Shown piece after piece: positions 1-9,352 of a DNA stretch of 47,934 nucleotides. Origin of the DNA: Photobacterium sp. Ph5. Its GTDB lineage: Bacteria > Pseudomonadota > Gammaproteobacteria > Enterobacterales > Vibrionaceae. The stretch lies in contig NZ_JADQAQ010000038.1 of the NCBI RefSeq assembly GCF_022129445.1, positions 1 through 47,934 of the forward strand, written 5' to 3'. Each line of letters opens with the position of its first letter. Within the stretch, counting starts at the first letter, position 1. The translations under genes and the position numbers were made by a program. The notes below the pieces were generated by a model. It did not search any database. It was not told where the DNA came from and was given only the letters and a program-made list of their open reading frames with translations.

Positions 1-10
1 AAGGATATGA

Positions 11-75
11 GCTAGCTAAGTCTCTTGAACACAATAACTTGTGATCAAGAGACAGAGCATTCTGCTAGCCTTTTT
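11..75 (+). terminator. Possible terminator of an upstream gene outside the window
   Basis: Two nested inverted repeats are visible: GCTAGC at 11-16 pairing with GCTAGC at 64-69, and inside it GTCTCTTGA at 20-28 pairing with TCAAGAGAC at 45-53. The outer arm is followed by a short T-rich run (CTTTTTCTT). This is consistent with a Rho-independent terminator for a plus-strand gene ending just left of the window. The gene itself is not visible. Confidence 0.4.
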
Positions 76-288
76 CTTGTCTGATAATCACTATAAAACC
101 CCCTTTTGAGTGATTTAAAATCATACAACCTCAACAAAATGTGCTGCAAAACACATTTTGTCCTCGACATGTGCAAAAAATTAAGCAAACTGGTAAAAAC
201 GGTGTTATTTCACCCCTCTATTTCTGTGATTATGTACTCACTTTGAAACAGTCAAACTCGTGTAGTTCACAATTACCCAATAAAACGG

Positions 289-1626
289 ATGGATCAAAGC
301 TTTATGAACCCTGTAGTTATAGCGGTATGTATCATGCTGATACTCGCGTTAATGCGAGTGAATGTAGTGGTCGCGCTAACCTTTAGTGCCATTGTTGGCG
401 GCCTGATTGGTGGAATGTCTCTCACTGATGCCGTATCAGCCTTTGAAGGTGGTCTTGGTGGCGGCGCAACCACAGCGCTAAGTTATGCCATGCTCGGTAC
501 ATTTGCCGTTGCTATCTCGCGTTCAGGTATCACAGATGTACTGGCACAAAAAGTGATCAAGCGTATTAGCGGTCATGATAATGCAGCAGCTGCAACGGGC
601 GTCAAATATAGCGTTCTTATCATTCTAGTCTTACTTGCCATTTCTTCTCAGAACGTTATTCCTGTACATATTGCTTTCATCCCAATTGTTATTCCGCCGC
701 TACTGCATGTTTTTGCCAAACTAAAATTAGACCGTCGTTTAATCGCTTGTGTATTAACCTTTGGTTTAGTCACTCCTTATATGGTGTTACCTATTGGTTT
801 TGGCGGTATTTTCTTAAATAACATCTTGCTTAAAAACTTACACGATAACGGCTTAGATGTATTAGCCAGCCAAGTACCCGTGGCAATGCTTTTACCTGCT
901 TGTGGCATGTTATTTGGTTTATTGATATCTATTTTTATCAGTTACCGTAAACCGCGTGAGTATTCCGTTGAAAAGATCCTTGCCAGTGAGCCTGAGAAAA
1001 AAGAAATCGATATGCGTCATGTCTATGTCGCTGTTGCTGCTATTTTTGCTGCATTAGGCGCGCAATTATACAGTGGTTCGATGATCATCGGTGGCCTTGT
1101 CGGCTTTATGGTGTTTACTTTCACTGGTGTAATTAAGTGGAAAGAAACCCATGATGTGTTCACCAAAGGTGTTCATATGATGGCAATGATCGGCTTTATT
1201 ATGATTGCAGCAGCAGGTTTTGCTGCGGTAATGAAAGCAACCGGTGGCGTAGAAACCTTAGTGAATTCCCTTGAAGCTGTGATAGGTAATAACAAACCTC
1301 TTGCTTCATTGTTAATGCTCGTTGTAGGTTTATTAGTAACGATGGGAATAGGTTCTTCATTCTCAACTATTCCTATTCTTGCCACTATTTACGTGCCACT
1401 TTGTCTGTCTTTTGGTTTCTCACCAATGGCAACCATTGCAATTGTTGGTACAGCAGCAGCGCTAGGTGACGCAGGCTCGCCAGCGTCTGATTCAACATTA
1501 GGGCCAACATCTGGCTTGAATGCTGATGGTCAACACGATCATATCTGGGATTCGGTTGTACCCACCTTTATTCACTACAACCTACCTTTAATTGGCTTTG
1601 GTTGGCTGGCATCTATGGTGCTTTAA
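289..1626 (+). CDS. Na+/H+ antiporter (NhaC-like) family inner-membrane permease
   Basis: A 445-residue, highly hydrophobic protein with about a dozen predicted membrane segments from residue 8 to the C-terminus. Glycine-rich stretches (for example around residues 37-44 and 52-60) and a late segment with [16 protein letters not shown] around residue 400 match the broad Na+/H+ antiporter/amino-acid permease group (YuiF-like, COG2056 type). Members are annotated as antiporters or as amino-acid (histidine-like) permeases, and sequence alone does not give the substrate. It begins at ATG 289 with only a weak ribosome site; a second in-frame ATG at 304 is possible. It stands alone: no plus-strand partner follows, and a strong terminator lies 15 bases after the stop. 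The permease family is clear; the substrate is not. Confidence 0.75.
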   Translation: MDQSFMNPVVIAVCIMLILALMRVNVVVALTFSAIVGGLIGGMSLTDAVSAFEGGLGGGATTALSYAMLGTFAVAISRSGITDVLAQKVIKRISGHDNAAAATGVKYSVLIILVLLAISSQNVIPVHIAFIPIVIPPLLHVFAKLKLDRRLIACVLTFGLVTPYMVLPIGFGGIFLNNILLKNLHDNGLDVLASQVPVAMLLPACGMLFGLLISIFISYRKPREYSVEKILASEPEKKEIDMRHVYVAVAAIFAALGAQLYSGSMIIGGLVGFMVFTFTGVIKWKETHDVFTKGVHMMAMIGFIMIAAAGFAAVMKATGGVETLVNSLEAVIGNNKPLASLLMLVVGLLVTMGIGSSFSTIPILATIYVPLCLSFGFSPMATIAIVGTAAALGDAGSPASDSTLGPTSGLNADGQHDHIWDSVVPTFIHYNLPLIGFGWLASMVL

Positions 1627-1641
1627 GTCAAACTCAAAAAC

Positions 1642-1672
1642 AAAAAAAACCGCCATATTGGGCGGTTTTTTA
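1642..1672. terminator. Bidirectional Rho-independent terminator
   Basis: An A-run, then ACCGCC, a short ATATT-type loop, GGCGGT and a T-run. It lies between the convergent permease (plus) and grxD (minus) genes and has U-tracts in both directions, so it probably serves both. Confidence 0.85.
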
Positions 1673-1733
1673 TTGTTTGAAAGCGAAATACTTAAACAAT
1701 CATTTCATCTCAAACAATTACTGTGCAGAGAAA

Positions 1734-2072
1734 TTACTCTGCAGAAGCTGCGTCGCGACGTGCTGCAGCTTCTTTAATTAGTGGCTGAAGCTCACCTTTT
1801 TGGAACATCTCAAGAATGATGTCACAACCACCAATTAGCTCACCTTCAATCCATAATTGTGGGAATGTTGGCCACTGTGCGTAAATTGGAAGTTCTGCAC
1901 GAATATCTGGATTTTGTAAAATATCAACGTATGCAAACTTTTCGCCACAGCCCATTAGTGCTTGTGAAGCTTGTGAAGAAAAACCACAGCTTGGTAGCTT
2001 TGGTGAGCCTTTCATGTAAAGTAGAATTGGGTTTTCAGCGATTTGCTGCTTAATTTTGTCGATAGTTTCCAT
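1734..2072 (-). CDS. grxD: Monothiol glutaredoxin GrxD
   Basis: Monothiol glutaredoxin (Grx4 class), a cytoplasmic carrier of [2Fe-2S] clusters that works with BolA-type proteins and glutathione. The 112-residue product contains the diagnostic CGFS active site (SCGFSSQ, near residue 31), followed by the glutathione-binding WPTFPQLW and GGCDI motifs. It is nearly colinear with E. coli GrxD (115 aa). I chose ATG at 2072 because GAGGAAG lies just upstream and the protein then begins METIDKI, like the E. coli start; a longer open frame upstream is not conserved. It is divergent from sodB, and the pairing of an Fe-S carrier with iron superoxide dismutase suits a shared iron/oxidative-stress theme (inference). 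Confidence 0.95.
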   Translation of the reverse strand: METIDKIKQQIAENPILLYMKGSPKLPSCGFSSQASQALMGCGEKFAYVDILQNPDIRAELPIYAQWPTFPQLWIEGELIGGCDIILEMFQKGELQPLIKEAAARRDAASAE

Positions 2073-2289
2073 AACTTCCTCGTACAACCTTAATAGTAAT
2101 AACTTAAACCCTACCATTCTACTTGGTTATCGTCACCAATAAAAATACTTTCCCACACTAAGCGAATGCTTTTAATGCAATACCAGATCCCAGTTTCAAT
2201 GGCCTTGTTAAATAAAAGGTTATTGACGCATTGATAAACGAGGTATAGGGTATTTTTTTGTTTCCAAGTCTTTTAATAAAGAAAAAACT

Positions 2290-2298
2290 TGCTAAAAT
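2290..2298 (+). promoter_or_regulatory. Candidate extended -10 promoter of sodB
   Basis: TGCTAAAAT forms an extended -10 element (TG-N-TAAAAT). No good -35 hexamer is present at 2270-2275, which is typical of extended -10 promoters. Transcription would start near 2305, giving a leader of about 95 bases. The rest of the 2073-2398 gap between grxD and sodB is AT-rich with no coding signal. Confidence 0.45.
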
Positions 2299-2336
2299 AA
2301 AGCGGTCAGATTCAAAAAATAAATACGTAGGCCTTG

Positions 2337-2374
2337 ATGCTTACAGGAAGCAATAATGTCGTGGCAGACGCCAC
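2337..2374 (+). promoter_or_regulatory. Two small hairpins in the sodB leader
   Basis: TGCTT-acagg-AAGCA (about 2338-2353) and GTGGC-agac-GCCAC (2361-2374) are two consecutive stem-loops just before the ribosome-binding site (GGAGAATTGAGCA, then ATG at 2399). In related bacteria sodB mRNA is controlled by the Fur-regulated small RNA RyhB near the start codon. Whether these hairpins take part is inference. Confidence 0.4.
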
Positions 2375-2398
2375 AAAACGAATATGGAGAATTGAGCA

Positions 2399-2989
2399 AT
2401 GGCATTTGAATTACCAGCTCTACCTTACGCAATGAACGCACTTGAGCCTCACATTTCTCAAGAGACTCTAGAATATCACTACGGTAAGCACCACAACACT
2501 TACGTTGTTAAGCTTAACGGTCTTGTTGAAGGTACAGAGCTTGCTGAAAAGTCACTTGAAGAAATTGTACAGACTTCAACTGGCGGCGTATTTAACAATG
2601 CAGCTCAAGTATGGAACCACACGTTCTACTGGAACTGTCTAGCACCTAATGCTGGCGGTGAACCAACGGGTGAACTTGCAGATGCTATCGTTAAAGCATT
2701 CGGTTCTTTTGCTGATTTCAAAGCAAAATTTACAGAATCTGCAATCAACAACTTCGGTTCTGGTTGGACTTGGTTAGTTAAAATGGAAGATGGTTCATTA
2801 GAAATCGTGAACACATCTAATGCAGGTTGTCCTATCGCTGAAGAAGGTCTTAAAATGACTCCTCTTCTAACTGTTGATGTGTGGGAACATGCTTACTACA
2901 TTGACTACCGCAACCTACGTCCAAGCTACATGGACGCATTCTGGGCACTTGTTAACTGGGATTTCGTTGCTAAAAACCTAGCAGCATAA
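2399..2989 (+). CDS. sodB: Iron superoxide dismutase SodB
   Basis: Cytoplasmic superoxide dismutase that converts superoxide to oxygen and hydrogen peroxide at a mononuclear iron. At 196 residues it is close to the usual 193. Iron ligands are visible: His27 in EYHYGKHH, the His of WNHTFYW near residue 74, and Asp and His in the DVWEHAYY motif near residues 157-161. The N-terminus (AFELPALPYAMNALEPHIS) and the AQVWNHTFYW context with downstream glutamine/glycine usage are of the iron rather than manganese type. The ATG has a GGAG ribosome site. It is monocistronic, with a strong terminator 28 bases downstream. RyhB and Fur control is known for the family in Vibrio and E. coli, but no Fur box was identified here. 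Confidence 0.97.
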   Translation: MAFELPALPYAMNALEPHISQETLEYHYGKHHNTYVVKLNGLVEGTELAEKSLEEIVQTSTGGVFNNAAQVWNHTFYWNCLAPNAGGEPTGELADAIVKAFGSFADFKAKFTESAINNFGSGWTWLVKMEDGSLEIVNTSNAGCPIAEEGLKMTPLLTVDVWEHAYYIDYRNLRPSYMDAFWALVNWDFVAKNLAA

Positions 2990-3017
2990 TTACAGATAAG
3001 TACCTTAATAAGAAACC

Positions 3018-3049
3018 GTGAATATTGATAAATATTCACGTTTTTTTTT
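3018..3049 (+). terminator. Rho-independent terminator of sodB
   Basis: CGTGAATATT, a loop, AATATTCACG, then nine T residues. A strong, near-perfect stem directly after sodB. Confidence 0.9.
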
Positions 3050-3203
3050 ATTTTTAAATTGAATGGCATCTAACAAAAACTTTAAAATAACATAGCTCTG
3101 ACAATGGGCAATCCCAGCTAACCATTCACTGACATTATGATTGCGTATTTATTATACGCTTACTGCACACCGACACCCTTATCCCCCATAAGAGTTAAAT
3201 GAC

Positions 3204-4373
3204 GTGCACTATAAAAAATTATCTCCGCTACTACTCACTATTATCACTTTATCTTCAAGTACTTATGCTTTAGCTAGTGATAATGAAAAATCCCAAGCAA
3301 TTCCTGTCACTGTCGAGCCTATTTCAACCAAAGAATTTGTTGCCACATTAAATGAAGTGGGAAAAATTAATGCCATTGATTTTGCAGAGCTCACATTCAG
3401 TGCTCCAGGTAAACTTGTCGCTATCAATTTCAAAGATGGTGATGTGGTAAAAAAAGGTCAACTAATTGCAAAATTAGATAGCAGTAAAGCCAAAGCTGAT
3501 CTTGATAAAGCAGCAAGTTCATTAACAACCGCAAGAAATAAAGTTAAACGTGTCATCGAACTGAATAAAAAGCAACCTGGTGCTTTATCAAAACAAGATT
3601 TTGAAGAGCTACAAGATGCAGCCAACCTTGCTGCTGCTGATTATCGACAACAACAAGCCATTTTGAAAGATTATGCCATTACAGCCCCGTTTGATGGTGA
3701 ACTTACCAACTTCACTAAATCAGCAGGAAGTATTATTGATGCAACGACACCTCTGGTAAGTATTTATAACCTTAACCCTGTAGAAGTCTCCTACACCATT
3801 AGCCAAAATGATTTAGGAAAAGCAGTAAAAGGCCAGCCAATTACGGTTACTGTAGAAGCATACAAAAATATGACATTTAACGGTATTGTTGATTACGTCG
3901 CACCAGCCGTTAATAAAAATACGGGACGTGTGGCTATTCATGCCCGCATTGAAAACCCTAACCATATTTTAGCCCCTGGAATGTTTGCGCAAGTTCGCCA
4001 AATGGTAAACGGTCGCACTGAACGCATAGTTGCACCACAAAACGCCATTCTTGCCCACAATGAAGATCGCTATGTTTGGGTCATTGATAAAAACAATATC
4101 GCAGTCAAGCGTTACCTGACATTAGGTGACAACCTTAATAATGGATATGTTATTGTAGAAAAAGGCTTAAAAGTGGATGAAAAGGTTGTTGTTACGGGAC
4201 ACCAAAGAATTGATGATGAAACTCTCGTTAATATCATCAAGACCCAAACCTCAACAGCAGATGCACCAGCACAAGCGCCAAAAAAGAAAACAACCGATCC
4301 TGCTACTGCTGCAAAAAAAGATGAAAAAAAAGGTGATAACACAGTAACGGAGCTGAACCATGAAGCTACCTGA
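3204..4373 (+). CDS. RND efflux periplasmic adaptor (membrane fusion protein)
   Basis: 389-residue adaptor that links an inner-membrane RND pump to an outer-membrane channel. It has an N-terminal hydrophobic signal segment (about residues 5-23, ending at ALAS), a split lipoyl (biotinyl-like) domain near residues 65-95 and 160-185, a coiled-coil hairpin in between (about 95-150), and a beta-barrel region from about 190 (PVEVSYTISQNDLG). The C-terminal tail is lysine-, alanine- and threonine-rich and probably disordered. The first usable start is GTG at 3204; the nearby ATG at 3199 is out of frame. Its end overlaps the pump gene by 14 bases, so translation is coupled. No TolC-like gene is adjacent, so it must use a channel encoded elsewhere. 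The substrate cannot be inferred. Confidence 0.9.
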   Translation: MHYKKLSPLLLTIITLSSSTYALASDNEKSQAIPVTVEPISTKEFVATLNEVGKINAIDFAELTFSAPGKLVAINFKDGDVVKKGQLIAKLDSSKAKADLDKAASSLTTARNKVKRVIELNKKQPGALSKQDFEELQDAANLAAADYRQQQAILKDYAITAPFDGELTNFTKSAGSIIDATTPLVSIYNLNPVEVSYTISQNDLGKAVKGQPITVTVEAYKNMTFNGIVDYVAPAVNKNTGRVAIHARIENPNHILAPGMFAQVRQMVNGRTERIVAPQNAILAHNEDRYVWVIDKNNIAVKRYLTLGDNLNNGYVIVEKGLKVDEKVVVTGHQRIDDETLVNIIKTQTSTADAPAQAPKKKTTDPATAAKKDEKKGDNTVTELNHEAT

Positions 4374-7300
4374 AGTCTGTATTAAACATCCTGTTTTTGC
4401 CTCCGTCTTAAGTATTGCAATTATTCTTATTGGCCTGTTCTCTTTCCAAAAGCTAGCAATTCAATATTTCCCTGAGCACAACACCCCTAAAGCAACGGTT
4501 ACCGCCAATATTGATGGTGCCAGTGCCGACTTTATGTCACGAAATGTCGCAACACATTTAATTAATGCAGCAACAGGGTTAGAAAGCGTCGACATTATGA
4601 CGACTGACTGTACTCAAGGTAAATGCACGTTAAATGTGAAATTTGATGATGGCATTACTGATGTTGAATACGCGAACTTAATGAATAAGTTACGAAGCAG
4701 TATTGAAGCTATCGCTGACTTTCCACCAAGTATGGTTGATAAACCAACGGTAACCGATGACTCAGGCGACAAAAGCTCTGCCAGTAATATTATTACCTTT
4801 ATTAATAAAGGTACAATGAGCTCGCAAGAAATGTATGACTACATTGGACAACAAATCAAACCCCAATTTAGACATATTGCGGGCGTTGGTGCTGTTTATG
4901 GTCCTTATGGTGGTGCAGCAAAAGCTGTACGTGTTTGGCTTAATCCAAACCGTATGATGGCACTTAATGTAAAAGCGGCAGATGTTGTTACAACACTCAG
5001 TGCATACAGCTCGTCATTTACTGTTGGTCAAATCGTGGGCGAAGCCCGTAACTTCCAAATCAACCCTGTCACTCAAGTCACTAGCGTTAAAGATATTCAG
5101 GATCTGGTGATCCGTGTTGATGATGGCAATATCATTCGTATTAAAGACATTGCTGATGTCAAAATGGGTGAAAACAGCCTCACACCGAGCAAATTAAAAG
5201 TAAATGGTGACACTGCAATGTCGCTTCAGGTGTTACCTCTTAAGAGTGAAAACCCTGTTGACGTAGCTGCTCGTGTGAAAGCTGAAATAGAAAAGATGCA
5301 GCAACACTTGCCTGACGGTTTAGAAATGAAGATGGTTTATAATCAAGCCGATTTCATTCAAGAATCTATAGATCAAGGCTTCCATACCCTATTTGAAGCT
5401 ATCGTTTTAGTCTCTGTGATTGTAGTGATTTTCCTAGGATCACTGCGTATTGCATCAATCCCAATTATCACCATCCCAGTATGTATTATTGGTGTTTTTG
5501 CAGTGATGTCATTTCTTGGTTTCAGCATTAACGTGCTGACTATTTTAGCCATTATTCTTGCGATCGGCCTTGTGGTTGATGATGCTATCGTGGTGGTTGA
5601 AAACTGTTATCGCTATATAGAGGAAGGTGAAACACCCCTTAATGCTGCCATTAAGGGGAGTAATGAAATTATCTTCCCAGTAATAGCAATGACAATGACC
5701 CTTGCTGCGGTTTACCTGCCTATTGGTTTAATGTCAGGTATGACAGCTGATCTGTTCCGCCAATTTGCTTTTACCCTTGCAGCATCAGTGATCATCTCAG
5801 GCATGGTTGCATTAACACTGTCACCGATGATGTGCGCTTATTTAATAAAACCAGTAGCACAGCAACCTAAATGGTTTGCAGCAATTGATAAACAAATTCA
5901 TAGGCTCTCAGAAAGTTACACGAAACAATTATCTAAGTGGTTTAACCGTAAGGCATTGATGGGAGGTATTGCACTGGCACTTATCGCGCTTTCGGGTGCC
6001 GCGGTATGGTCTATGCCACAAGTACTGTTACCAACAGAAGATACTGGCTTTATTGATGGTAGTTCAGAAGCACCGACAGGTGTAGGTCGACGTTATCACA
6101 TCAAACATAACTCAGAACTTAATCATGTTATGGAAGATAACAAAGACATTGCTGCTAACTTATCGTATATCGAGGCCGCACCATCAAATCATATTTTACT
6201 TGAGCCTTGGGGTAAACGTACTAAGCCCGCAGATGAAGTTGTGGCAGAATTAACAGATAAATCAGCGAAAACATTGTCGGCATACAGTATGTCATTCAGT
6301 GTTCGCTCGGCTGATGGTCTAAATGCGGCAACTAATTTGAAACTGCAGCTTAAAACCGTTAATAGAGATAATACGAAGCTTAATGATACAGCGAACCGTG
6401 TCGTTAAAAAATTGAGTGAATATCAAGGGTTAACGCGTGTTAAAAGCTCATTACTGCGTGATCAACTCCGATATGACTTACGCATTGATCGCAATGCAAT
6501 TATCTTATCAGGCGTAGCTTATACTGATGTAACCAATGCCCTATCTACTTTTCTTGGTTCGTTAAAAGCTGCGAACTTACAGGCTGATGATGGTTATACC
6601 TACCCTATTCGCGTTCAGGTTAACCGCAAAGATCTAGGCAACTTCGATATTATCGATAAGCTTTATGTGGCGTCAGAATCAGGACAAAACATTCCTCTGT
6701 CTGAATTCGTCTCGATTAAAGCGGTAACCTCCGAGTCTAACTTTAAGACTTACATGGGGCAAAATAGTGCTGAAATTACAGCAACCTTAATGCCGAGCTA
6801 TACCGCAGGTGATGTGCGTAATTATATTGATGAGAACATACCAGAACTGCTTGATGACTCACAAAGCTATGCCTATGACGGTGTAGTGAAAGAGTTAATG
6901 GACTCACAAGATGGCACCCAAACACTATTTTTGATGGCGCTTATTTTCATCTATTTGATCTTAGCTGCGCAGTTTGAGAGCTTTGTTGATCCGTTGATCA
7001 TTTTGCTTACCGTTCCTCTGTGTATTGTAGGCGCAGTACTGACCCTGTGGATATTTGGGCAAAGCCTCAATATTTACTCACAAATAGGCTTATTAACTTT
7101 AGTCGGGCTGGTCACTAAACACGGTATCTTGTTGGTTGAGTTTGCCAATGAGCAACGTAAACACGGTAAAAGCGCCATTGATGCTGCTATTCACAGTGCT
7201 CGTTCGCGTCTACGACCAATTTTAATGACTTCGCTCACCATGATCTTAGGTGCCTTACCATTGGCATTTGCATCAGGGCCTGGCTCGTTAGGTCGTGTAA

Positions 7301-7458
7301 ATATTGGCTTGGTCTTAGTGGGAGGGTTAACCGCCGGCACATTCTTCTCCTTGTTCCTTGTTCCTGTCGCTTATGTAGGAATGAGTAAATTAAGAGAAAA
7401 AGACGTACTAAAAACTATCTTAAGTGGTCGTGGTTTACGTCAGCATAAACAACACTAA
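4360..7458 (+). CDS. RND multidrug efflux transporter (HAE-1 type inner-membrane pump)
   Basis: 1032-residue proton-driven trimeric exporter with the standard layout: one N-terminal transmembrane helix, a large periplasmic porter loop, six helices (from about residue 337), a second large loop, and six C-terminal helices (from about 855). The proton-relay residues are present: Asp407-Asp408 in GLVVDDAIVVVEN, and a lysine at about 920 in LVTKHGILLVEF, which corresponds to Lys940 of AcrB. It starts at ATG 4360 inside the end of the adaptor gene. It belongs to the smaller-adaptor HAE-1 branch common in Vibrio (Vex/Vme type) rather than being an AcrB orthologue. Likely substrates are amphiphilic drugs, bile-like detergents or metabolites; which is unknown. 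Confidence 0.93.
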   Translation: MKLPEVCIKHPVFASVLSIAIILIGLFSFQKLAIQYFPEHNTPKATVTANIDGASADFMSRNVATHLINAATGLESVDIMTTDCTQGKCTLNVKFDDGITDVEYANLMNKLRSSIEAIADFPPSMVDKPTVTDDSGDKSSASNIITFINKGTMSSQEMYDYIGQQIKPQFRHIAGVGAVYGPYGGAAKAVRVWLNPNRMMALNVKAADVVTTLSAYSSSFTVGQIVGEARNFQINPVTQVTSVKDIQDLVIRVDDGNIIRIKDIADVKMGENSLTPSKLKVNGDTAMSLQVLPLKSENPVDVAARVKAEIEKMQQHLPDGLEMKMVYNQADFIQESIDQGFHTLFEAIVLVSVIVVIFLGSLRIASIPIITIPVCIIGVFAVMSFLGFSINVLTILAIILAIGLVVDDAIVVVENCYRYIEEGETPLNAAIKGSNEIIFPVIAMTMTLAAVYLPIGLMSGMTADLFRQFAFTLAASVIISGMVALTLSPMMCAYLIKPVAQQPKWFAAIDKQIHRLSESYTKQLSKWFNRKALMGGIALALIALSGAAVWSMPQVLLPTEDTGFIDGSSEAPTGVGRRYHIKHNSELNHVMEDNKDIAANLSYIEAAPSNHILLEPWGKRTKPADEVVAELTDKSAKTLSAYSMSFSVRSADGLNAATNLKLQLKTVNRDNTKLNDTANRVVKKLSEYQGLTRVKSSLLRDQLRYDLRIDRNAIILSGVAYTDVTNALSTFLGSLKAANLQADDGYTYPIRVQVNRKDLGNFDIIDKLYVASESGQNIPLSEFVSIKAVTSESNFKTYMGQNSAEITATLMPSYTAGDVRNYIDENIPELLDDSQSYAYDGVVKELMDSQDGTQTLFLMALIFIYLILAAQFESFVDPLIILLTVPLCIVGAVLTLWIFGQSLNIYSQIGLLTLVGLVTKHGILLVEFANEQRKHGKSAIDAAIHSARSRLRPILMTSLTMILGALPLAFASGPGSLGRVNIGLVLVGGLTAGTFFSLFLVPVAYVGMSKLREKDVLKTILSGRGLRQHKQH

Positions 7459-7477
7459 ATCAAAGCTACTATAAACA

Positions 7478-7508
7478 AAAACGCCTGCATTATTGCAGGC
7501 GTTTTTTA
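7478..7508. terminator. Bidirectional terminator between the RND pump and asd
   Basis: ACGCCTGCA, a TTAT loop, TGCAGGCGT and TTTTTTATT, with an A-run on the left side. It sits between convergent genes and can serve both. Confidence 0.88.
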
Positions 7509-7525
7509 TTATCAACTGACAAATA

Positions 7526-8644
7526 TTATGCTTTTTCAGAAAGGATAATACGCAGTGTACGACGAAGTGGCTCTGCAGCCCCCCATAATAACTGATCACC
7601 AACAGTAAAGGCATTAAGGTAGTCATCACCCATCGCGAGTTTACGTAGGCGACCTACTGGTACCGATAGCGTCCCCGTTACTTTTGCAGGGCTTAGCTCT
7701 TGCACTGTTACGTCACGATCATTCGGGATAACTTTTACCCAATCATTATGCGATGCTATGATTTCTTCAATTTCATCTAGCGGTACATTTTTCTTCAGCT
7801 TCAATGTCAGTGCTTGACTATGGCAGCGCATCGCACCAATACGTACACAAGTACCATCGATTGGGATTGGAGAATCCTCTAAGCCAAGAATTTTGTTTGT
7901 TTCAACAGATGCTTTCCACTCTTCTTTGCTTTGACCATTCTCACGCTTCACATCAATCCAAGGAATAAGAGAACCCGCTAATGGCGCACCAAACTCTTGT
8001 GATGGAAAATCACTTGAACGTAAGGTATCTGCCACTTTACGGTCAATATCAAGTATCGATGTTGATGGATTAGCAAGCTCACTTGTCACTGAATCGTTAA
8101 TCACACCCATTTGGTTGATCAACTCACGCATGTTCTTTGCACCCGCACCAGAAGCGGCTTGATACGTTTGTGACGTCATCCACTCAACAAGTCCTGCTTT
8201 GTATAGACCACCGACAGCCATCAGCATCAAGCTAACCGTACAGTTACCACCTACGTAGGTATTTGTGCCGTTATGAATGCCTTGCTGAATTTGATCAAAG
8301 TTAACAGGATCAAGTGTAATAATTGATTCTGGCTTCATACGTAATGTTGATGCCGCATCAATCCAGTAACCTTTCCAACCAGCTTGTCGCAATGCTGGGT
8401 ATACCTTTTCAGTATAACCACCACCCTGACAGGTAATAATAGCATCCAGTTTTTTTAAACTTTCAACATCAAAAGCATCTTGCAGCATGCCTGCATCTTT
8501 ACCTAAATTTGGTGCTGGAATACCAATTTGAGAAGTTGAATAGAATACAGGGTCAATCAGTTTAAAATCGCCCTCTTCAACCATACGTTGCATCAGTACA
8601 GAACCAACCATACCACGCCAACCAACTAAACCTACTTTCATCAT
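7526..8644 (-). CDS. asd: Aspartate-semialdehyde dehydrogenase
   Basis: Catalyses NADPH-dependent reduction of aspartyl phosphate to aspartate semialdehyde, the branch-point step toward lysine/diaminopimelate, threonine and methionine. The 372-residue product has the N-terminal dinucleotide-binding loop [11 protein letters not shown] and the catalytic cysteine Cys135 in [11 protein letters not shown]. The substrate-binding region containing [13 protein letters not shown] and the late [16 protein letters not shown] histidine motif are also visible. It is of the E. coli (gamma-proteobacterial) type. The start is one of two consecutive ATG codons (8644 or 8641), with GGGAG upstream. It is divergent from the NhaC antiporter. 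Confidence 0.96.
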   Translation of the reverse strand: MMKVGLVGWRGMVGSVLMQRMVEEGDFKLIDPVFYSTSQIGIPAPNLGKDAGMLQDAFDVESLKKLDAIITCQGGGYTEKVYPALRQAGWKGYWIDAASTLRMKPESIITLDPVNFDQIQQGIHNGTNTYVGGNCTVSLMLMAVGGLYKAGLVEWMTSQTYQAASGAGAKNMRELINQMGVINDSVTSELANPSTSILDIDRKVADTLRSSDFPSQEFGAPLAGSLIPWIDVKRENGQSKEEWKASVETNKILGLEDSPIPIDGTCVRIGAMRCHSQALTLKLKKNVPLDEIEEIIASHNDWVKVIPNDRDVTVQELSPAKVTGTLSVPVGRLRKLAMGDDYLNAFTVGDQLLWGAAEPLRRTLRIILSEKA

Positions 8645-9352
8645 TTGCTACTACACTCCCTGTCGTAATTTAACTGCTGTTTCCATCTATAGAGATTTAA
8701 CGGCTTAAAAACAAGCATAATTTTAACATCTAATTAAAAATACTATCGCAAAACAGAGTAACAATCTTCGTTAATTTATTGATATTTGAATTTCTTATCA
8801 CTGGTATTAGATTTTTTTATAAGCTCAAAAATGCAACAACAAAGAATAATAAAACAGCAAAAAAGCTTAATACTTAACACTTAACGTATGTTTTTAGCGC
8901 TAAATATAGAATTAGCCACTCAAAACCATATAATTCAATTAAGCACGTATCTTTGAAAATCCCCCCCTATCCTGATAATCTCTCCAATCGTTTTTTACTA
9001 GGCATATTACTTAGTAATTACGTCTGTTTTAGATTTTTAAACTAATTAGAACACTATTATTATGTTTTAAAACAAAAAAACAGAGCAAGAGAACAAATAT
9101 ACAAACACAACATAAAAACCATTATTTAACAAAATAAATACAACAAAAGCAGTAATTTTGCTTATTTAGCAAAGCAAAAGACTCAGGTCACATAAAGAAA
9201 CATTATTTATCGCGGTTTTAAAGTCACCTGCTACAGTAGCCGAGGTTTGTTACAAGCTGTGATGCACGTGATCTATCAACCAGTATAGAAATATTAATTA
9301 CTGACTTTGGGCTAGCAGCTCATTTACAGGTACGATAAACAAGGTTAGAAGT
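8645..9352. other. AT-rich intergenic region between asd and nhaC
   Basis: About 700 bases without a convincing gene on either strand. It is strongly AT-rich between 8700 and 9200, with many A- and T-runs, and should hold the divergent promoters of asd and the antiporter. The last 130 bases are more mixed and contain weak inverted segments (around 9218-9330). I found no aptamer core that I could support, and no long direct repeats. Confidence 0.6.

Noticed and set aside
101..120. TGATT-TAA-AATCA inverted motif before the first permease as an FNR or CRP site
   Set aside because: The half-site spacing does not fit either consensus.
141..386. 81-codon plus-strand open frame overlapping the first permease
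   Set aside because: No family features, no ribosome site, and it overlaps the clear permease gene in another frame.
9218..9330. Possible lysine riboswitch upstream of the NhaC antiporter
   Set aside because: A GCCGAGG segment and a GGGCTAGCAGCTC-like segment recall parts of the lysine aptamer, and nhaC-type genes sometimes carry it. The essential AGAGG(C/U)GC part and the ordered helices are missing, so I do not support it.
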